DNA of 48,915 nt, from NCBI GenBank assembly GCA_029249225.1, contig JAQWHT010000084.1, positions 1-48,915 on the forward strand. The letters run 5' to 3'. Origin of the DNA: Flavobacteriaceae bacterium. Lineage in GTDB: Bacteria; Bacteroidota; Bacteroidia; Flavobacteriales; Flavobacteriaceae. The position numbers and the translations under genes were made by a program. Shown piece by piece: positions 24,246 to 33,317 of this stretch. The notes under the pieces are model-generated. The model saw only the letters and a program-made list of their open reading frames with translations. It searched no databases and was not told where the DNA came from. Each line of letters opens with the position of its first letter. The first letter of the stretch is position 1.

Positions 24246-24992
24246 TTATAGTCGTCTAATTTTTATGTTTTTATAAGAAATAATACCTGGGTGATCTTGA
24301 AGACAAAGGTGTCCCTCTTGATATTTACCAAAACCCTCCATTTCTGAGAATTTACTATTCTTTACCATTGTATCCCATTCAGACCCATGAAGAGGGAAAC
24401 GATTGATTTCCTCCCCATTGTGAACTACTGTTCCAGAATTAGTTTCATGATTTATGGTAATGTGATAGGTGTTCCATTCACCAGCTGCTCTTGCCATCAC
24501 GCGGTCTGGTGCAATCATATCATAAAGAGCAGCAGTAGTATGAATCTGATTTTCAGGATCTTCACCATAAATCTCAGCGTCAATAATCTGAATTTCTGGT
24601 CCTGTCACATATGGATGCTCGTATTTAGGTTCTTCATTAACTCCCCACATAAATCCACTGTTGGAATTAGGAGAAAGTTTCCATTCAAATTGAATTTCAA
24701 AACTGGTGAATTTTTCATCTGTAATCAAACTCTTATTTCCTTCACCTTTTGCTTCATCAGAATTGAAAGTAAAAACGCCTTCTTCAACAGACCATCCCGT
24801 TTTCTCTCCCGATTCATTTTGAAAAATATGCCATCCATCTAACGTATTAGAACTACTCAGATTAATCCATTCGTTATTGGATACCTTGTCGGTCTCAGGA
24901 GAAGTCTCTTTTTTCTTTTTAGCAGTGTTTTGACAATTAATAAATAATGCAACACAAGCAATTAAAAGGGTACTTAATAGTTTTTTAGACAT
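24246..24992 (-). CDS. DUF1080 (3-keto-disaccharide hydrolase-like) lipoprotein
   Basis: An exported lipoprotein of 248 residues with a lipobox ending LFINC (Cys20). The rest is a jelly-roll DUF1080 domain: NTLDGWHIFQNES, TSFEIQFEWKLSPNSNSGFMWG, GPEIQIIDAE, and EGHLCLQDHPGIISYKNIKIRRL, all typical of the family. Some members cleave 3-keto-glycosides, others only bind sugars; the role here is not determined. The gene is 59 bp after scoB, so it may have its own promoter (TACATTTA, one mismatch, upstream). Confidence 0.88.
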   Translation of the reverse strand: MSKKLLSTLLIACVALFINCQNTAKKKKETSPETDKVSNNEWINLSSSNTLDGWHIFQNESGEKTGWSVEEGVFTFNSDEAKGEGNKSLITDEKFTSFEIQFEWKLSPNSNSGFMWGVNEEPKYEHPYVTGPEIQIIDAEIYGEDPENQIHTTAALYDMIAPDRVMARAAGEWNTYHITINHETNSGTVVHNGEEINRFPLHGSEWDTMVKNSKFSEMEGFGKYQEGHLCLQDHPGIISYKNIKIRRL

Positions 24993-25051
24993 TGTATAAT
25001 ATTTTGAATAAATGTATAAAAAAATAAGAACTTTAAAGAATGCTCAAAACA

Positions 25052-25711
25052 TCAATTTAATTCCATTTCTTTTACGTTTTCTGGTATGATCAAAACTCCC
25101 TCAGTTGCTTTTACAATTTGATGAATTTCAACATTTGGGGCTCTTTCTTTCAGTAGAAATCCATCCTCAATAATATCTATTACAGCCAGATTTGTGACTA
25201 TGCGTTTGACACAATCCACCCCAGTAAGGGGCAAACTACATTTCGTTTTGAGTTTTGAATTCCCGTGTCGATCCGTATGCATCATGGCAACAATAATATT
25301 ATCAGCTGAAGCCACTAGGTCCATCGCGCCACCCATCCCTTTGACCAATTTGCCTGGGATTTTCCAATTGGCTATGGCACCTGTCTGATCTACTTCCATT
25401 GCACCTAAAACAGTTAAATCAACATGCTTCCCTCGAATCATTCCAAAACTCGTGGCAGAATCAAAAAAACTTGCTCCTGGAAGGGTCGTTATTGTTTGTT
25501 TACCTGCATTTATCAAATCGGCATCTTCTTCGCCAGCTAAAGGGAATGGGCCCATACCCAAAACACCATTTTCACTTTGAAATTCAACTTCTAACTCCGG
25601 TGTAACATAATTCGCAACAAGAGTAGGAATTCCAATACCTAAATTTACATAGAATCCATTTTGAAGTTCTTGAGCTATCCGTTTAGCAATACCATTTTTA
25701 TTTAAAGACAT
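25052..25711 (-). CDS. scoB: 3-oxoacid CoA-transferase subunit B
   Basis: Beta subunit of succinyl-CoA:3-ketoacid CoA-transferase, which moves CoA from succinyl-CoA to acetoacetate. The catalytic Glu lies in FQSENGVLGMGPFP (about residue 46), and the glycine-rich GMGGAMDLV motif is present. Length 219 aa is typical. It overlaps the scoA stop by 1 bp, as expected for a stoichiometric complex, and follows etfBA, suggesting a shared role in acyl-CoA oxidation. Confidence 0.95.
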   Translation of the reverse strand: MSLNKNGIAKRIAQELQNGFYVNLGIGIPTLVANYVTPELEVEFQSENGVLGMGPFPLAGEEDADLINAGKQTITTLPGASFFDSATSFGMIRGKHVDLTVLGAMEVDQTGAIANWKIPGKLVKGMGGAMDLVASADNIIVAMMHTDRHGNSKLKTKCSLPLTGVDCVKRIVTNLAVIDIIEDGFLLKERAPNVEIHQIVKATEGVLIIPENVKEMELN

Positions 25712-26412
25712 TATTGGGGGCTTGAATTAGTAAGGTTTTCAATTCTTTTTTCAAATGATTCCCCCTGAAAAATTCGATCAACAAAAATTCCGGGAGTATG
25801 GATTTCATTTGGATCCAACATTCCTACAGGCACCAATTTTTCTACTTCCACTACAGTTGTTTTAGCTGCACCAGTCATTATTGAATTGAAGTTCTTTGCA
25901 GTACCCCTAAAGATCAAATTCCCAGCGTGATCTCCTTTCCAAGCTTTGATTAAAGCAAAATCTGCTTGATACGCTTCCTCTAGAATATATTTTTTAGATT
26001 GGAAAGTCCTTATTTCTTTTCCTTCTGCAATTTCAGTACCAAAACCTGCTGGAGTATAAAAAGCAGGAATCCCCATTTGTGCTGCTCGACATTTCTCTGC
26101 CAAGGTTCCCATGGGAGTTAAAATTACTTCAATCTCATTGGATAGCATTTGACGTTCAAATTCTGAGTTTTCACCCACATAAGAACTAATCATGGTTTTT
26201 ACTTTCTTTTCTTTGAACAACAAACCTAAGCCATAATCATCTACCCCAACATTGGCAGAGATACAAGTAAACTCGCTATAAGTAGAATTTGCTAGGACTT
26301 TTATCAAATTTTCAGGGATTCCACAGAGACCAAAACCCCCTAACATCAAAGTCATTCCACTTTTAATTCCTTCAAGAGCTCTTGATATATTCTCTACGGT
26401 TTTAGTGATCAT
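25711..26412 (-). CDS. scoA: 3-oxoacid CoA-transferase subunit A
   Basis: Alpha subunit of the CoA-transferase, which binds CoA. The family signature GGFGLCGIPENLI lies at residues 25-37, with CISANVGVDDYGLG and GTLAEKCRAAQMGIPAFYTPAG after it. Length 233 aa is standard. It starts 14 bp after etfA. Confidence 0.95.
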   Translation of the reverse strand: MITKTVENISRALEGIKSGMTLMLGGFGLCGIPENLIKVLANSTYSEFTCISANVGVDDYGLGLLFKEKKVKTMISSYVGENSEFERQMLSNEIEVILTPMGTLAEKCRAAQMGIPAFYTPAGFGTEIAEGKEIRTFQSKKYILEEAYQADFALIKAWKGDHAGNLIFRGTAKNFNSIMTGAAKTTVVEVEKLVPVGMLDPNEIHTPGIFVDRIFQGESFEKRIENLTNSSPQ

Positions 26413-26426
26413 GACTACTTCATTTG

Positions 26427-27389
26427 TTAGGCCTCTTTTAAAGCTTTTAATTTAGATGTCAGTTCTGGGACTACTTCAAAAGCATCTCCTACAATCCCGT
26501 AATCAGCAGCCTTAAAGAACGGTGCTTCAGGATCGGTGTTGATTACCACTTTTACTTTTGAGGAATTAATTCCAGCCAAGTGTTGAATGGCTCCAGAAAC
26601 TCCAATGGCAATATACAAATTTGAGGCGACAGGTTTCCCTGTTTGACCAACGTGTTCACTATGCGGACGCCAACCCATATCTGAAACTGGTTTTGAGCAA
26701 GCGGTGGCGGCACCTAATACTGATGCCAAATCTTCAATCAAATGCCAATTCTCTGGCCCTTTTAATCCACGTCCACCAGAAACTACAATATCCGCATCTG
26801 CAATGCTTACTTTATCGGTAGATTTCTCAACTGAAATCACTTCCAAGGCTGAAGCAGAAGCTTCATAATCACTCGTAATTTCTATAATTTCTGAACTGTT
26901 CTCTTGATCGTGAACTCCGAATGAATTTGTAGACAATGAGATGACCACCTTATCTTTATGAGAAATACTTTGGTTAAAAGCTTTATTAGTAAAACAAGAA
27001 CGTTTAACCTCTAAAGGTTTATATGAAAGTGGAAGACCTATAACATTTGAGAAATAGGTTGCTTCAAATTTTGCTGCAACTATAGGTCCTAAGTAACGTC
27101 CATTCGCAGAACCACTTACAATGACAAGTTCAGCACCTTCTGACGTTGCAATTTGCACAAGAGTACTGCTATAGCGGTTTACGTTAAAATAAGCATCCTG
27201 TTCAGTTGAAATAGCATAGACTTTATTTACACCTCGCTCACTTAACAAAGATGTATCCTCTAAGCCAAAACTAACAGCAATTAATGGCGATTTTTTAGCA
27301 TCAGCAATTGCACGTCCATAAGATGCCACTTCCAGACTTGATTTTTTTATTTTTCCTTCTCGGGTTTCGATATAAATTAATACTGACAT
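26427..27389 (-). CDS. etfA: electron transfer flavoprotein alpha subunit
   Basis: FAD-binding subunit of ETF, which accepts electrons from acyl-CoA dehydrogenases and passes them to ETF-quinone oxidoreductase. The C-terminal FAD domain is clear: DIVVSGGRGLKGPENW, GWRPHSEHVGQTGKPVASNLYIAIGVSGAIQHLAGI and NTDPEAPFFKAADYGIVGD. Length 320 aa is normal. It is 9 bp from etfB. Confidence 0.96.
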   Translation of the reverse strand: MSVLIYIETREGKIKKSSLEVASYGRAIADAKKSPLIAVSFGLEDTSLLSERGVNKVYAISTEQDAYFNVNRYSSTLVQIATSEGAELVIVSGSANGRYLGPIVAAKFEATYFSNVIGLPLSYKPLEVKRSCFTNKAFNQSISHKDKVVISLSTNSFGVHDQENSSEIIEITSDYEASASALEVISVEKSTDKVSIADADIVVSGGRGLKGPENWHLIEDLASVLGAATACSKPVSDMGWRPHSEHVGQTGKPVASNLYIAIGVSGAIQHLAGINSSKVKVVINTDPEAPFFKAADYGIVGDAFEVVPELTSKLKALKEA

Positions 27390-27398
27390 GTTTTGATT

Positions 27399-28145
27399 TT
27401 ATAAGGCGTTAGCTTCGTTTTGTAATAGATCTATCAACAAATCTATATTATTAGCCTCTACAAGTTTGACTGGCCCCTTAGCTGGAGGTTTTTGGAATGT
27501 ACTAATAGAACTGGATGGATTTGATTCTGTGGGAGTCAACACAGTCAAAGACTTTTGCCTTGCTTGCATGATTCCACGCATATTTGGAATGATTAAATCC
27601 TTTTCTTCAACCAGCCCCTTTTGTGCACCAATAACTAAGGGAAGCGTCCCTTTGAGAATTTCTTTTCCACCATCAATTTCTCTTTGCAAATGAATCGCAT
27701 CACCTTCTTTTTCTAATGAGATACAATTGGCTAAATAAGGTATTTTTAATAAGGTAGCCAGAATTCCTCCAACCATTCCGCCATTATAATCTATCGACTC
27801 TCTACCAGTAATTATCAAATCAAAAGCTTCTTTTTCTGCGTAGGCTGCAAGATGAGCAGCAACATAAAAGCCATCCTTTGCTTCTGCATCAATCCGAACA
27901 GCATTATCAGCTCCTATGGCAAGACATTTTCTTAAAATTGCTTCACATGAAGCATCTCCAACGGAGGCAACTGTAACAGTTGCACTCTCTTTTTTTTGGA
28001 ACCAAATGGCTCTAGTTAAACCAAATTCATCATTTGGATTAATTACAAAAGTTACCCCTTGATTATCAAACGCCCTGTTCTCGTCTATAAAATTAATTTT
28101 AGATGTCGTGTCGGGGACGTTACTTATACATACTAAGATTTTCAT
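27399..28145 (-). CDS. etfB: electron transfer flavoprotein beta subunit
   Basis: AMP-binding subunit of ETF. Recognisable features are the start MKILVCISNVPDTTSKI, the NPNDEFGLTRA segment, and the nucleotide region DLIITGRESIDYNGGMVG. Length 248 aa is normal. It leads the etfB-etfA-scoA-scoB run, right after a strong terminator for the upstream xylose operon, so it should have its own promoter; TAGTTTCG about 20 nt before the ATG is a one-mismatch -7 box. Confidence 0.96.
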   Translation of the reverse strand: MKILVCISNVPDTTSKINFIDENRAFDNQGVTFVINPNDEFGLTRAIWFQKKESATVTVASVGDASCEAILRKCLAIGADNAVRIDAEAKDGFYVAAHLAAYAEKEAFDLIITGRESIDYNGGMVGGILATLLKIPYLANCISLEKEGDAIHLQREIDGGKEILKGTLPLVIGAQKGLVEEKDLIIPNMRGIMQARQKSLTVLTPTESNPSSSISTFQKPPAKGPVKLVEANNIDLLIDLLQNEANAL

Positions 28146-28172
28146 ATAAAGACTATTTTATACGAAACTAAT

Positions 28173-28195
28173 AAAAAAAATGACCCTGTGTCATT
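28173..28195 (-). terminator. terminator of the xylose/FGE operon
   Basis: On the minus strand AATGAC-ACAGG-GTCATT forms a 6-bp stem and is followed by a run of eight T residues. It lies 25 bp after the FGE stop codon and before etfB. Confidence 0.8.
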
Positions 28196-28219
28196 ATTTT
28201 AAAAAAGAAATCAACAGTT

Positions 28220-29284
28220 CTAAAAATCTGCTGATTTGACCAGTCTAAAGCCAGTATGTTGTAATCCAGTATCTGGAGTAGATTTCATTCGAGAAGCCAC
28301 TCGATACCCTGAACAATAGGAATCATTACACAAAAAAGATCCTCCTCGCATAACTTTTTGCTTTAGATAGGGCTGGTAGGGATCGTAAGGAACTTCGGGA
28401 CCTTGGGGGTTTATTGCCTTTTGATTATCAAAAGATTGATAATAAGTAAAATCATACCAATCAGAACACCATTCCCATACATTTCCTGCCATATCAAAAA
28501 GACCAAATGCATTCGGTTCAAAAGAGCCTACTGGGGCAGTGTAAAAAAACTGATCTCTGAGGGTGTTCTTGTAAGGAAAACTTCCTTCCCATGCATTGGT
28601 TTTTGCGGTGCCCTCAGAGATTGGTTCTTCTCCCCAAGGATAGGTGGTTTTTTTATCCCCACCATTTGCAGCCCATTCCCATTCTGCTTCAGTAGGCAAT
28701 CGCTTACCAGCCCAAGCAGCATAGGCTTGTGCATCATACCACGAAATATGAACTGCAGGATGATCTAATTTATTTTCTATCGAACTCCCTTTTCCCTTTG
28801 GGTTTTGCCAACTAGCTTTTGGCTTCCATTGCCACCAAGCCCCGTAATCATTCAAATTTACTGGCCCTGCTGTAGCTTCAAAAACTAAAGAAGCAGCTTG
28901 AAGTAAAGAATCATTAGGTTTAGGTGTATCTGGAGGAAGTTCTTTTTTCAACTCCTCCCAATTCGGTTTTTGTTCAGCTGTGGTAATGTAGCCTGTAGCT
29001 TCAACAAACGCTTTAAACTGGGCATTAGTAACTTCTGTTTGATCCATCCAAAAAGCATCTACATGTACCAGGTGCATAGGAGATTCATCTTCTCGGGCCT
29101 GATCGCCTTCACTACCCATTTTAAAGTCACCTGAAGGAATCAATATCATTCCATCTTTTACAACTGGCGAAGTAGACGGAGTGATATTATTAGCACATTT
29201 TATGAAAAACAAACCAACTAATACAGTATAAAAAGTGGCTTTTAGCTTTTGAGTCTTAAATATATTGATTGAGAATATTTTCAT
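28220..29284 (-). CDS. formylglycine-generating enzyme, lipoprotein form
   Basis: Converts the Cys of the C-x-P-S-R motif in sulfatases to C-alpha-formylglycine. The 354-aa protein has a lipoprotein signal ending LFFIKC (Cys30), so it works in the envelope. The SUMF1/FGE fold is clear from [54 protein letters not shown] and [14 protein letters not shown]. The two active-site Cys are present in [15 protein letters not shown] (Cys319, Cys324), which separates it from GldJ/GldK-like relatives that lack them. I chose ATG 29284 over 29326. It overlaps xylA by 29 bp. A target sulfatase is encoded at 231-1649. Confidence 0.9.
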   Translation of the reverse strand: MKIFSINIFKTQKLKATFYTVLVGLFFIKCANNITPSTSPVVKDGMILIPSGDFKMGSEGDQAREDESPMHLVHVDAFWMDQTEVTNAQFKAFVEATGYITTAEQKPNWEELKKELPPDTPKPNDSLLQAASLVFEATAGPVNLNDYGAWWQWKPKASWQNPKGKGSSIENKLDHPAVHISWYDAQAYAAWAGKRLPTEAEWEWAANGGDKKTTYPWGEEPISEGTAKTNAWEGSFPYKNTLRDQFFYTAPVGSFEPNAFGLFDMAGNVWEWCSDWYDFTYYQSFDNQKAINPQGPEVPYDPYQPYLKQKVMRGGSFLCNDSYCSGYRVASRMKSTPDTGLQHTGFRLVKSADF

Positions 29285-30581
29285 ATAATTCTTGCTTTCC
29301 ACTAATTCGCTCTGGTGCTTTTCCATTTAAGGCTATTTTCGATAACTCCTCCAAACTGAGGGCTCCTTTTTCAAAACGCTGACCTTCACCTTCATCAAAA
29401 GACGCATAACGGGACTTTCTCATTTGTTCAAAACCTCCGTCTTTGATCAATTTTTCGGCAGTTATTAATGCTCTTGCGAACACATCAGCACCTCCAATAT
29501 GGGCATGAAAAACATCTTCTAAATCGGTCGAATTTCTTCTGATTTTTGCATCGAAATTAACACCTCCTCCTTGAAGGCCTCCAGCTCTTAGAAAAACCAA
29601 CATAGCTTCTGTAACTTCGTATATATTAACTGGAAACTGATCTGTATCCCATCCGTTTTGATTGTCTCCCCTATTGGCATCTATACTTCCTAACATTCCT
29701 GCATTGGCTGCTACGGCTAATTCATGTTCAAAAGTGTGTTGAGCCAATGTAGCATGATTGACCTCTATGTTAAGTTTAAAATCTTTATCCAAACCATATT
29801 CTTTTAAAAATCCAATCGCTGTCGCTGCATCAAAATCGTATTGATGTTTCATAGGCTCCATCGGTTTTGGTTCAATAAAAAAGTGACCCTTAAATCCTTG
29901 ACCTCTGGCATAATCTCTTGCCATAGTAAGCATTTGTCCCATATGATCTAATTCTCTACCCATGTCAGTATTGAGTAATGACATGTAACCTTCTCTACCT
30001 CCCCAAAACACATAATTCTCACCTCCTAGAGCTAGGGTAGTGTCCAAGGCCATTTTGATTTGAGCACCTGCACGAGCAACTACATTAAAATCAGGATTTG
30101 TTGCTGCACCGTTCATATAAGCTGGATTTGAAAAGCAGTTTGCTGTTCCCCAAAGTAATTTAACACCTGAGTCTTTTTGTTTTTGTGCTACATAGTCTGC
30201 AATGGTCTGAAGACGCTTTTCATTTTCAGCGAGTGTTGGTGCTTCATCTACTAAATCGATATCGTGAAAACAAAAATAATCAAACCCAAGTTTTGTAATT
30301 AACTCAAAAGCCGCATCTGCCTTATCTTTTGCTCGTTGAATTGGATCTGAAGATTGATCCCATGGGAATTGTTGTGTTCCTGGTCCAAAGGGATCTGATC
30401 CTTGACCACAAAAGCTATGCCAATAGGCAATGGCAAACCTAAAGTGATCTCGCATACTCTTCCCCATTACCATCTGATCGGGGTTATAATATTTAAATGC
30501 AAATGGATTGTCAGAATCTTTACCTTCAAATTGAATGGCATTGATTCCCTTGTAAAATTCGTTGTTTCCTATACTAATCAT
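29256..30581 (-). CDS. xylA: xylose isomerase
   Basis: Interconverts D-xylose and D-xylulose in a TIM barrel with two divalent metals. Clear signatures are [19 protein letters not shown] with the catalytic His, [19 protein letters not shown] and NHATLA, and the metal site in [19 protein letters not shown]. The 441-aa length is that of class II enzymes. It lies 6 bp after xylB and ends inside the FGE gene. Confidence 0.97.
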   Translation of the reverse strand: MISIGNNEFYKGINAIQFEGKDSDNPFAFKYYNPDQMVMGKSMRDHFRFAIAYWHSFCGQGSDPFGPGTQQFPWDQSSDPIQRAKDKADAAFELITKLGFDYFCFHDIDLVDEAPTLAENEKRLQTIADYVAQKQKDSGVKLLWGTANCFSNPAYMNGAATNPDFNVVARAGAQIKMALDTTLALGGENYVFWGGREGYMSLLNTDMGRELDHMGQMLTMARDYARGQGFKGHFFIEPKPMEPMKHQYDFDAATAIGFLKEYGLDKDFKLNIEVNHATLAQHTFEHELAVAANAGMLGSIDANRGDNQNGWDTDQFPVNIYEVTEAMLVFLRAGGLQGGGVNFDAKIRRNSTDLEDVFHAHIGGADVFARALITAEKLIKDGGFEQMRKSRYASFDEGEGQRFEKGALSLEELSKIALNGKAPERISGKQELYENILNQYI

Positions 30582-30587
30582 AATCAG

Positions 30588-32069
30588 TTAATTTAATTTT
30601 TGTTTTAATACTGTTTTCCATTTTTGGTAAGCCAAATGATAGGCTTCTTTTTCTTTTGGTGGTGAAATTTCACTCACACGGTCCATTGAAGAAATACTTT
30701 GGCTATAGTCTTCTAAACCTCCATACTCAACTCCTGCTGCTCTTGCAGCACCAACTGCTCCTGTTGTATTATAAATCTCAATGGGTTGTCCAATCAAACT
30801 CGCCACAGTAGTTGAAAAAATCTTAGAGCGGAAAAGGTTATCATTTCCAGCTCGTATGACTTTGATATCAAGAGCATCTTCTTGCATAATCTCCATCCCA
30901 TAAGCAAACGAAAAAGCAATTCCCTCAAGAGCCGCTCGGAAAAGATGTCCTTGCTGGTGTTGGTTTAAATTCAAATTTGAAAACTGAGCTCCAGGTGTTT
31001 TATTCAAAAGCATACGTTCTGCACCATTTCCAAAGGGAAGATTGATTAAGCCTTCACTTCCAATAGGCACTTTGTTCGCTAAATCATTCATTTCATGAAA
31101 ATCATTAAAGCCAGCCATTCTTCGCAACCAACTGTACTGAATACCTGCTCCATTGACACAGAGTAACGTTCCGATCAATGATGCATCTGGTGTATAATTG
31201 ACGTGGGCAAAATGATTTACCCTGTAAAATTCCTTTGAAGCATTTCGATCTGAAACCGCGAATAAAACTCCTGAAGTCCCCCCTGTAGCAGCAACTTCCC
31301 CTGACTTAAGTATATTTAATGCTAGTGCGTTGTTAGGCTGATCACCTGCACGATATCGAATGGGTATACCCTCTGGCAATCCACTCTGAGCAGCTCCTGA
31401 TGCTGACACACGACCCTGATCTTCAAAATTAGCAACTAATGGAGGAGTCAATTTTGTGTCTATTCCGTAATATTCCAATAACCAATTTGCAACTTTTTTT
31501 TCTTTAAAATCCCAAAGCATACCCTCTGACAAACCATTGATAGTTGTTGCTATTTCACCTGTCAATTTAAATGCAATATAATCTCCTGGAAGCATGTAAT
31601 ATGCAACTCTAGAATAAAGGTCTGGTTCATTTTCTTTGACCCATTTTAATTTTGATGCAGTAAAATTTCCTGGAGCATTAAATAAGTGTGCCCCAAATCG
31701 TGCTTCGCCAATATCTTTCGCAGCCTTTTCACCTATCTCTACGGCTCTGCTATCACACCAAATAATAGAATCTCGTAGAAGTGATTTATCTTTATCTAAA
31801 ACGACCAATCCATGCATCTGGTATGAAATCCCAATAGACAAAATATGATTGGCATTTACAATATTCTCCTTTAAGATTTTATGTGTTCCTGCACATAGAT
31901 GCTTCCACCACATCTCGGGATTTTGTTCGGCCCAATGTGCTTTTTCAGCATGAATTGGCATCTCTTCCTGAGGCTCTGTAATTACAGCAATCTTCTTATT
32001 TGTACTGACCTCAACAAGGGCGATTTTAACAGAAGAACTTCCGATATCGTATCCTATGGTATACTTCAT
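30588..32069 (-). CDS. xylB: xylulokinase
   Basis: Phosphorylates D-xylulose to D-xylulose 5-phosphate, which enters the pentose phosphate pathway. FGGY kinase features: the phosphate-1 loop YDIGSSSVKIALVEV, IGISYQMHGLVVLD, IIWCDSRAVE, the catalytic-Asp region RYRAGDQPNNALAL, and ATGGTSGVLFAVS. Length 493 aa is normal. Its start overlaps the alpha-hydroxyacid dehydrogenase stop by 4 bp. Confidence 0.96.
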   Translation of the reverse strand: MKYTIGYDIGSSSVKIALVEVSTNKKIAVITEPQEEMPIHAEKAHWAEQNPEMWWKHLCAGTHKILKENIVNANHILSIGISYQMHGLVVLDKDKSLLRDSIIWCDSRAVEIGEKAAKDIGEARFGAHLFNAPGNFTASKLKWVKENEPDLYSRVAYYMLPGDYIAFKLTGEIATTINGLSEGMLWDFKEKKVANWLLEYYGIDTKLTPPLVANFEDQGRVSASGAAQSGLPEGIPIRYRAGDQPNNALALNILKSGEVAATGGTSGVLFAVSDRNASKEFYRVNHFAHVNYTPDASLIGTLLCVNGAGIQYSWLRRMAGFNDFHEMNDLANKVPIGSEGLINLPFGNGAERMLLNKTPGAQFSNLNLNQHQQGHLFRAALEGIAFSFAYGMEIMQEDALDIKVIRAGNDNLFRSKIFSTTVASLIGQPIEIYNTTGAVGAARAAGVEYGGLEDYSQSISSMDRVSEISPPKEKEAYHLAYQKWKTVLKQKLN

Positions 32070-33217
32070 TTTTTGAAAATATAGTTTGGTAAATCTAATG
32101 TCCTTTCACAACCCAATTGTTCCATTACTTGAACTAATTCTGTTTTAATTAAATCAATAGTATGTTCAGCTCCAGCTGATCCTAACGCTCCTACTCCATA
32201 CATAAAAGACCTTCCTAAAAAGGAGAAAGAAGCCCCTTGAGCTAGGGTTCGAGCTACATCCGGTCCATTGCGTAAACCACTGTCCATCATAATAGTAATT
32301 TTATCTCGATATTTTTCTTGCAATTTTTTAAGAACTTGAACCGTGGATTGTCCTGCGTCCAATTGACGTCCTCCATGATTTGAAATGATCACTCCATCTA
32401 TTCCTAAGCGAATGGCTTTTTCCATATCAATTTCACTGGCAATACCCTTTAATACAATTTTACCCTTCCATTGTTCCCGAATAGGTTTAATTTTTTCTTC
32501 ATTCAGGCGTCCATCAAAAGTTTCGTCCATAAACTTCCCTAGTTGTTTTAAATTCATTCCTTTAGGCATATATGGTTTTAACGTTTCAAATTCTGGACTC
32601 CCTTGAATTAAGGTCTTTAATGCCCATTCAGGACGCTTTAATATTTGATAAAAATTTTGGATTGACATTTTTGGTGGCATAGCTAAGCCATTCCGAATGT
32701 CTCGAGGTCTAAACCCAAAACTAGGCACATCGCTCAGAAGCACTAAAACAGGGCAACCTACATCTGCAGCACGTCCAATGATGTCTTTTCGAACTTCTTC
32801 TTTACTGGGATAATACAATTGAAACCAAGCCTTCCCTTCGGTAATCTTTCCAATCTTCTCAATACTGGAAGTGGTCACTGTGCTCAAAATAAAAGGGAGG
32901 TTATTTTCAAAAGCAGCTTTCGCGAGAATTTCAGGAGCATTAGGCCACATCAATCCTTGAAGTCCAATTGGTGCGATACCAAAAGGAGCATCGTATTCTG
33001 TCCCAAAAAGTTTTGTTTTTAAGCTAACCTCTACCGAACTTTTAAGATATTCAGGAACTAACTCTACAGCTCTTAAATCTGAAGTGTTTTTCCTCAGGTT
33101 ATGGTCGTCGTTACAACCACCATCCAAATATTCAAATGCAAATTTAGGCATTTTCATTTTTGCCTTTGTTCTTAAGTCACTTACGGAAGGATATTTCGGA
33201 TTAAATTTTTGTAACAT
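32066..33217 (-). CDS. FMN-dependent alpha-hydroxy-acid dehydrogenase (LldD-like)
   Basis: Oxidises an L-2-hydroxy acid such as L-lactate or glycolate with FMN. Family marks are FEYLDGGCNDDHNLRKN, PFGIAPIGLQGLMWPNAPEILAKAA, WFQLYY, LKGIASEIDMEKA, and the active-site His in ISNHGGRQLD followed by the FMN-phosphate site IMMDSGLRNGPDVARTLAQGA. Length 383 aa is typical. It heads the operon with xylB, xylA and FGE, so the substrate could be linked to pentose breakdown; that link is inference. Confidence 0.9.
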   Translation of the reverse strand: MLQKFNPKYPSVSDLRTKAKMKMPKFAFEYLDGGCNDDHNLRKNTSDLRAVELVPEYLKSSVEVSLKTKLFGTEYDAPFGIAPIGLQGLMWPNAPEILAKAAFENNLPFILSTVTTSSIEKIGKITEGKAWFQLYYPSKEEVRKDIIGRAADVGCPVLVLLSDVPSFGFRPRDIRNGLAMPPKMSIQNFYQILKRPEWALKTLIQGSPEFETLKPYMPKGMNLKQLGKFMDETFDGRLNEEKIKPIREQWKGKIVLKGIASEIDMEKAIRLGIDGVIISNHGGRQLDAGQSTVQVLKKLQEKYRDKITIMMDSGLRNGPDVARTLAQGASFSFLGRSFMYGVGALGSAGAEHTIDLIKTELVQVMEQLGCERTLDLPNYIFKK

Positions 33218-33242
33218 TTTTTAAATATAAAGAAAAGTGTTT

Positions 33243-33262
33243 TGCTACTGATTTCTGTAGCA
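33243..33262. promoter_or_regulatory. TGCTAC-N8-GTAGCA inverted repeat
   Basis: A 6-bp perfect inverted repeat with an 8-bp spacer, in the 100-bp divergent region between the xylose operon and the sugar-isomerase-like gene. It is 26 bp from the minus-strand start codon. A regulator of both transcription units is likely to bind here. Regulator unknown. Confidence 0.45.
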
Positions 33263-33317
33263 GAAAAAAAAATCATAATTTGGTGACAACTTAACTTAAA
33301 CTTAAAATTTCGAACCT

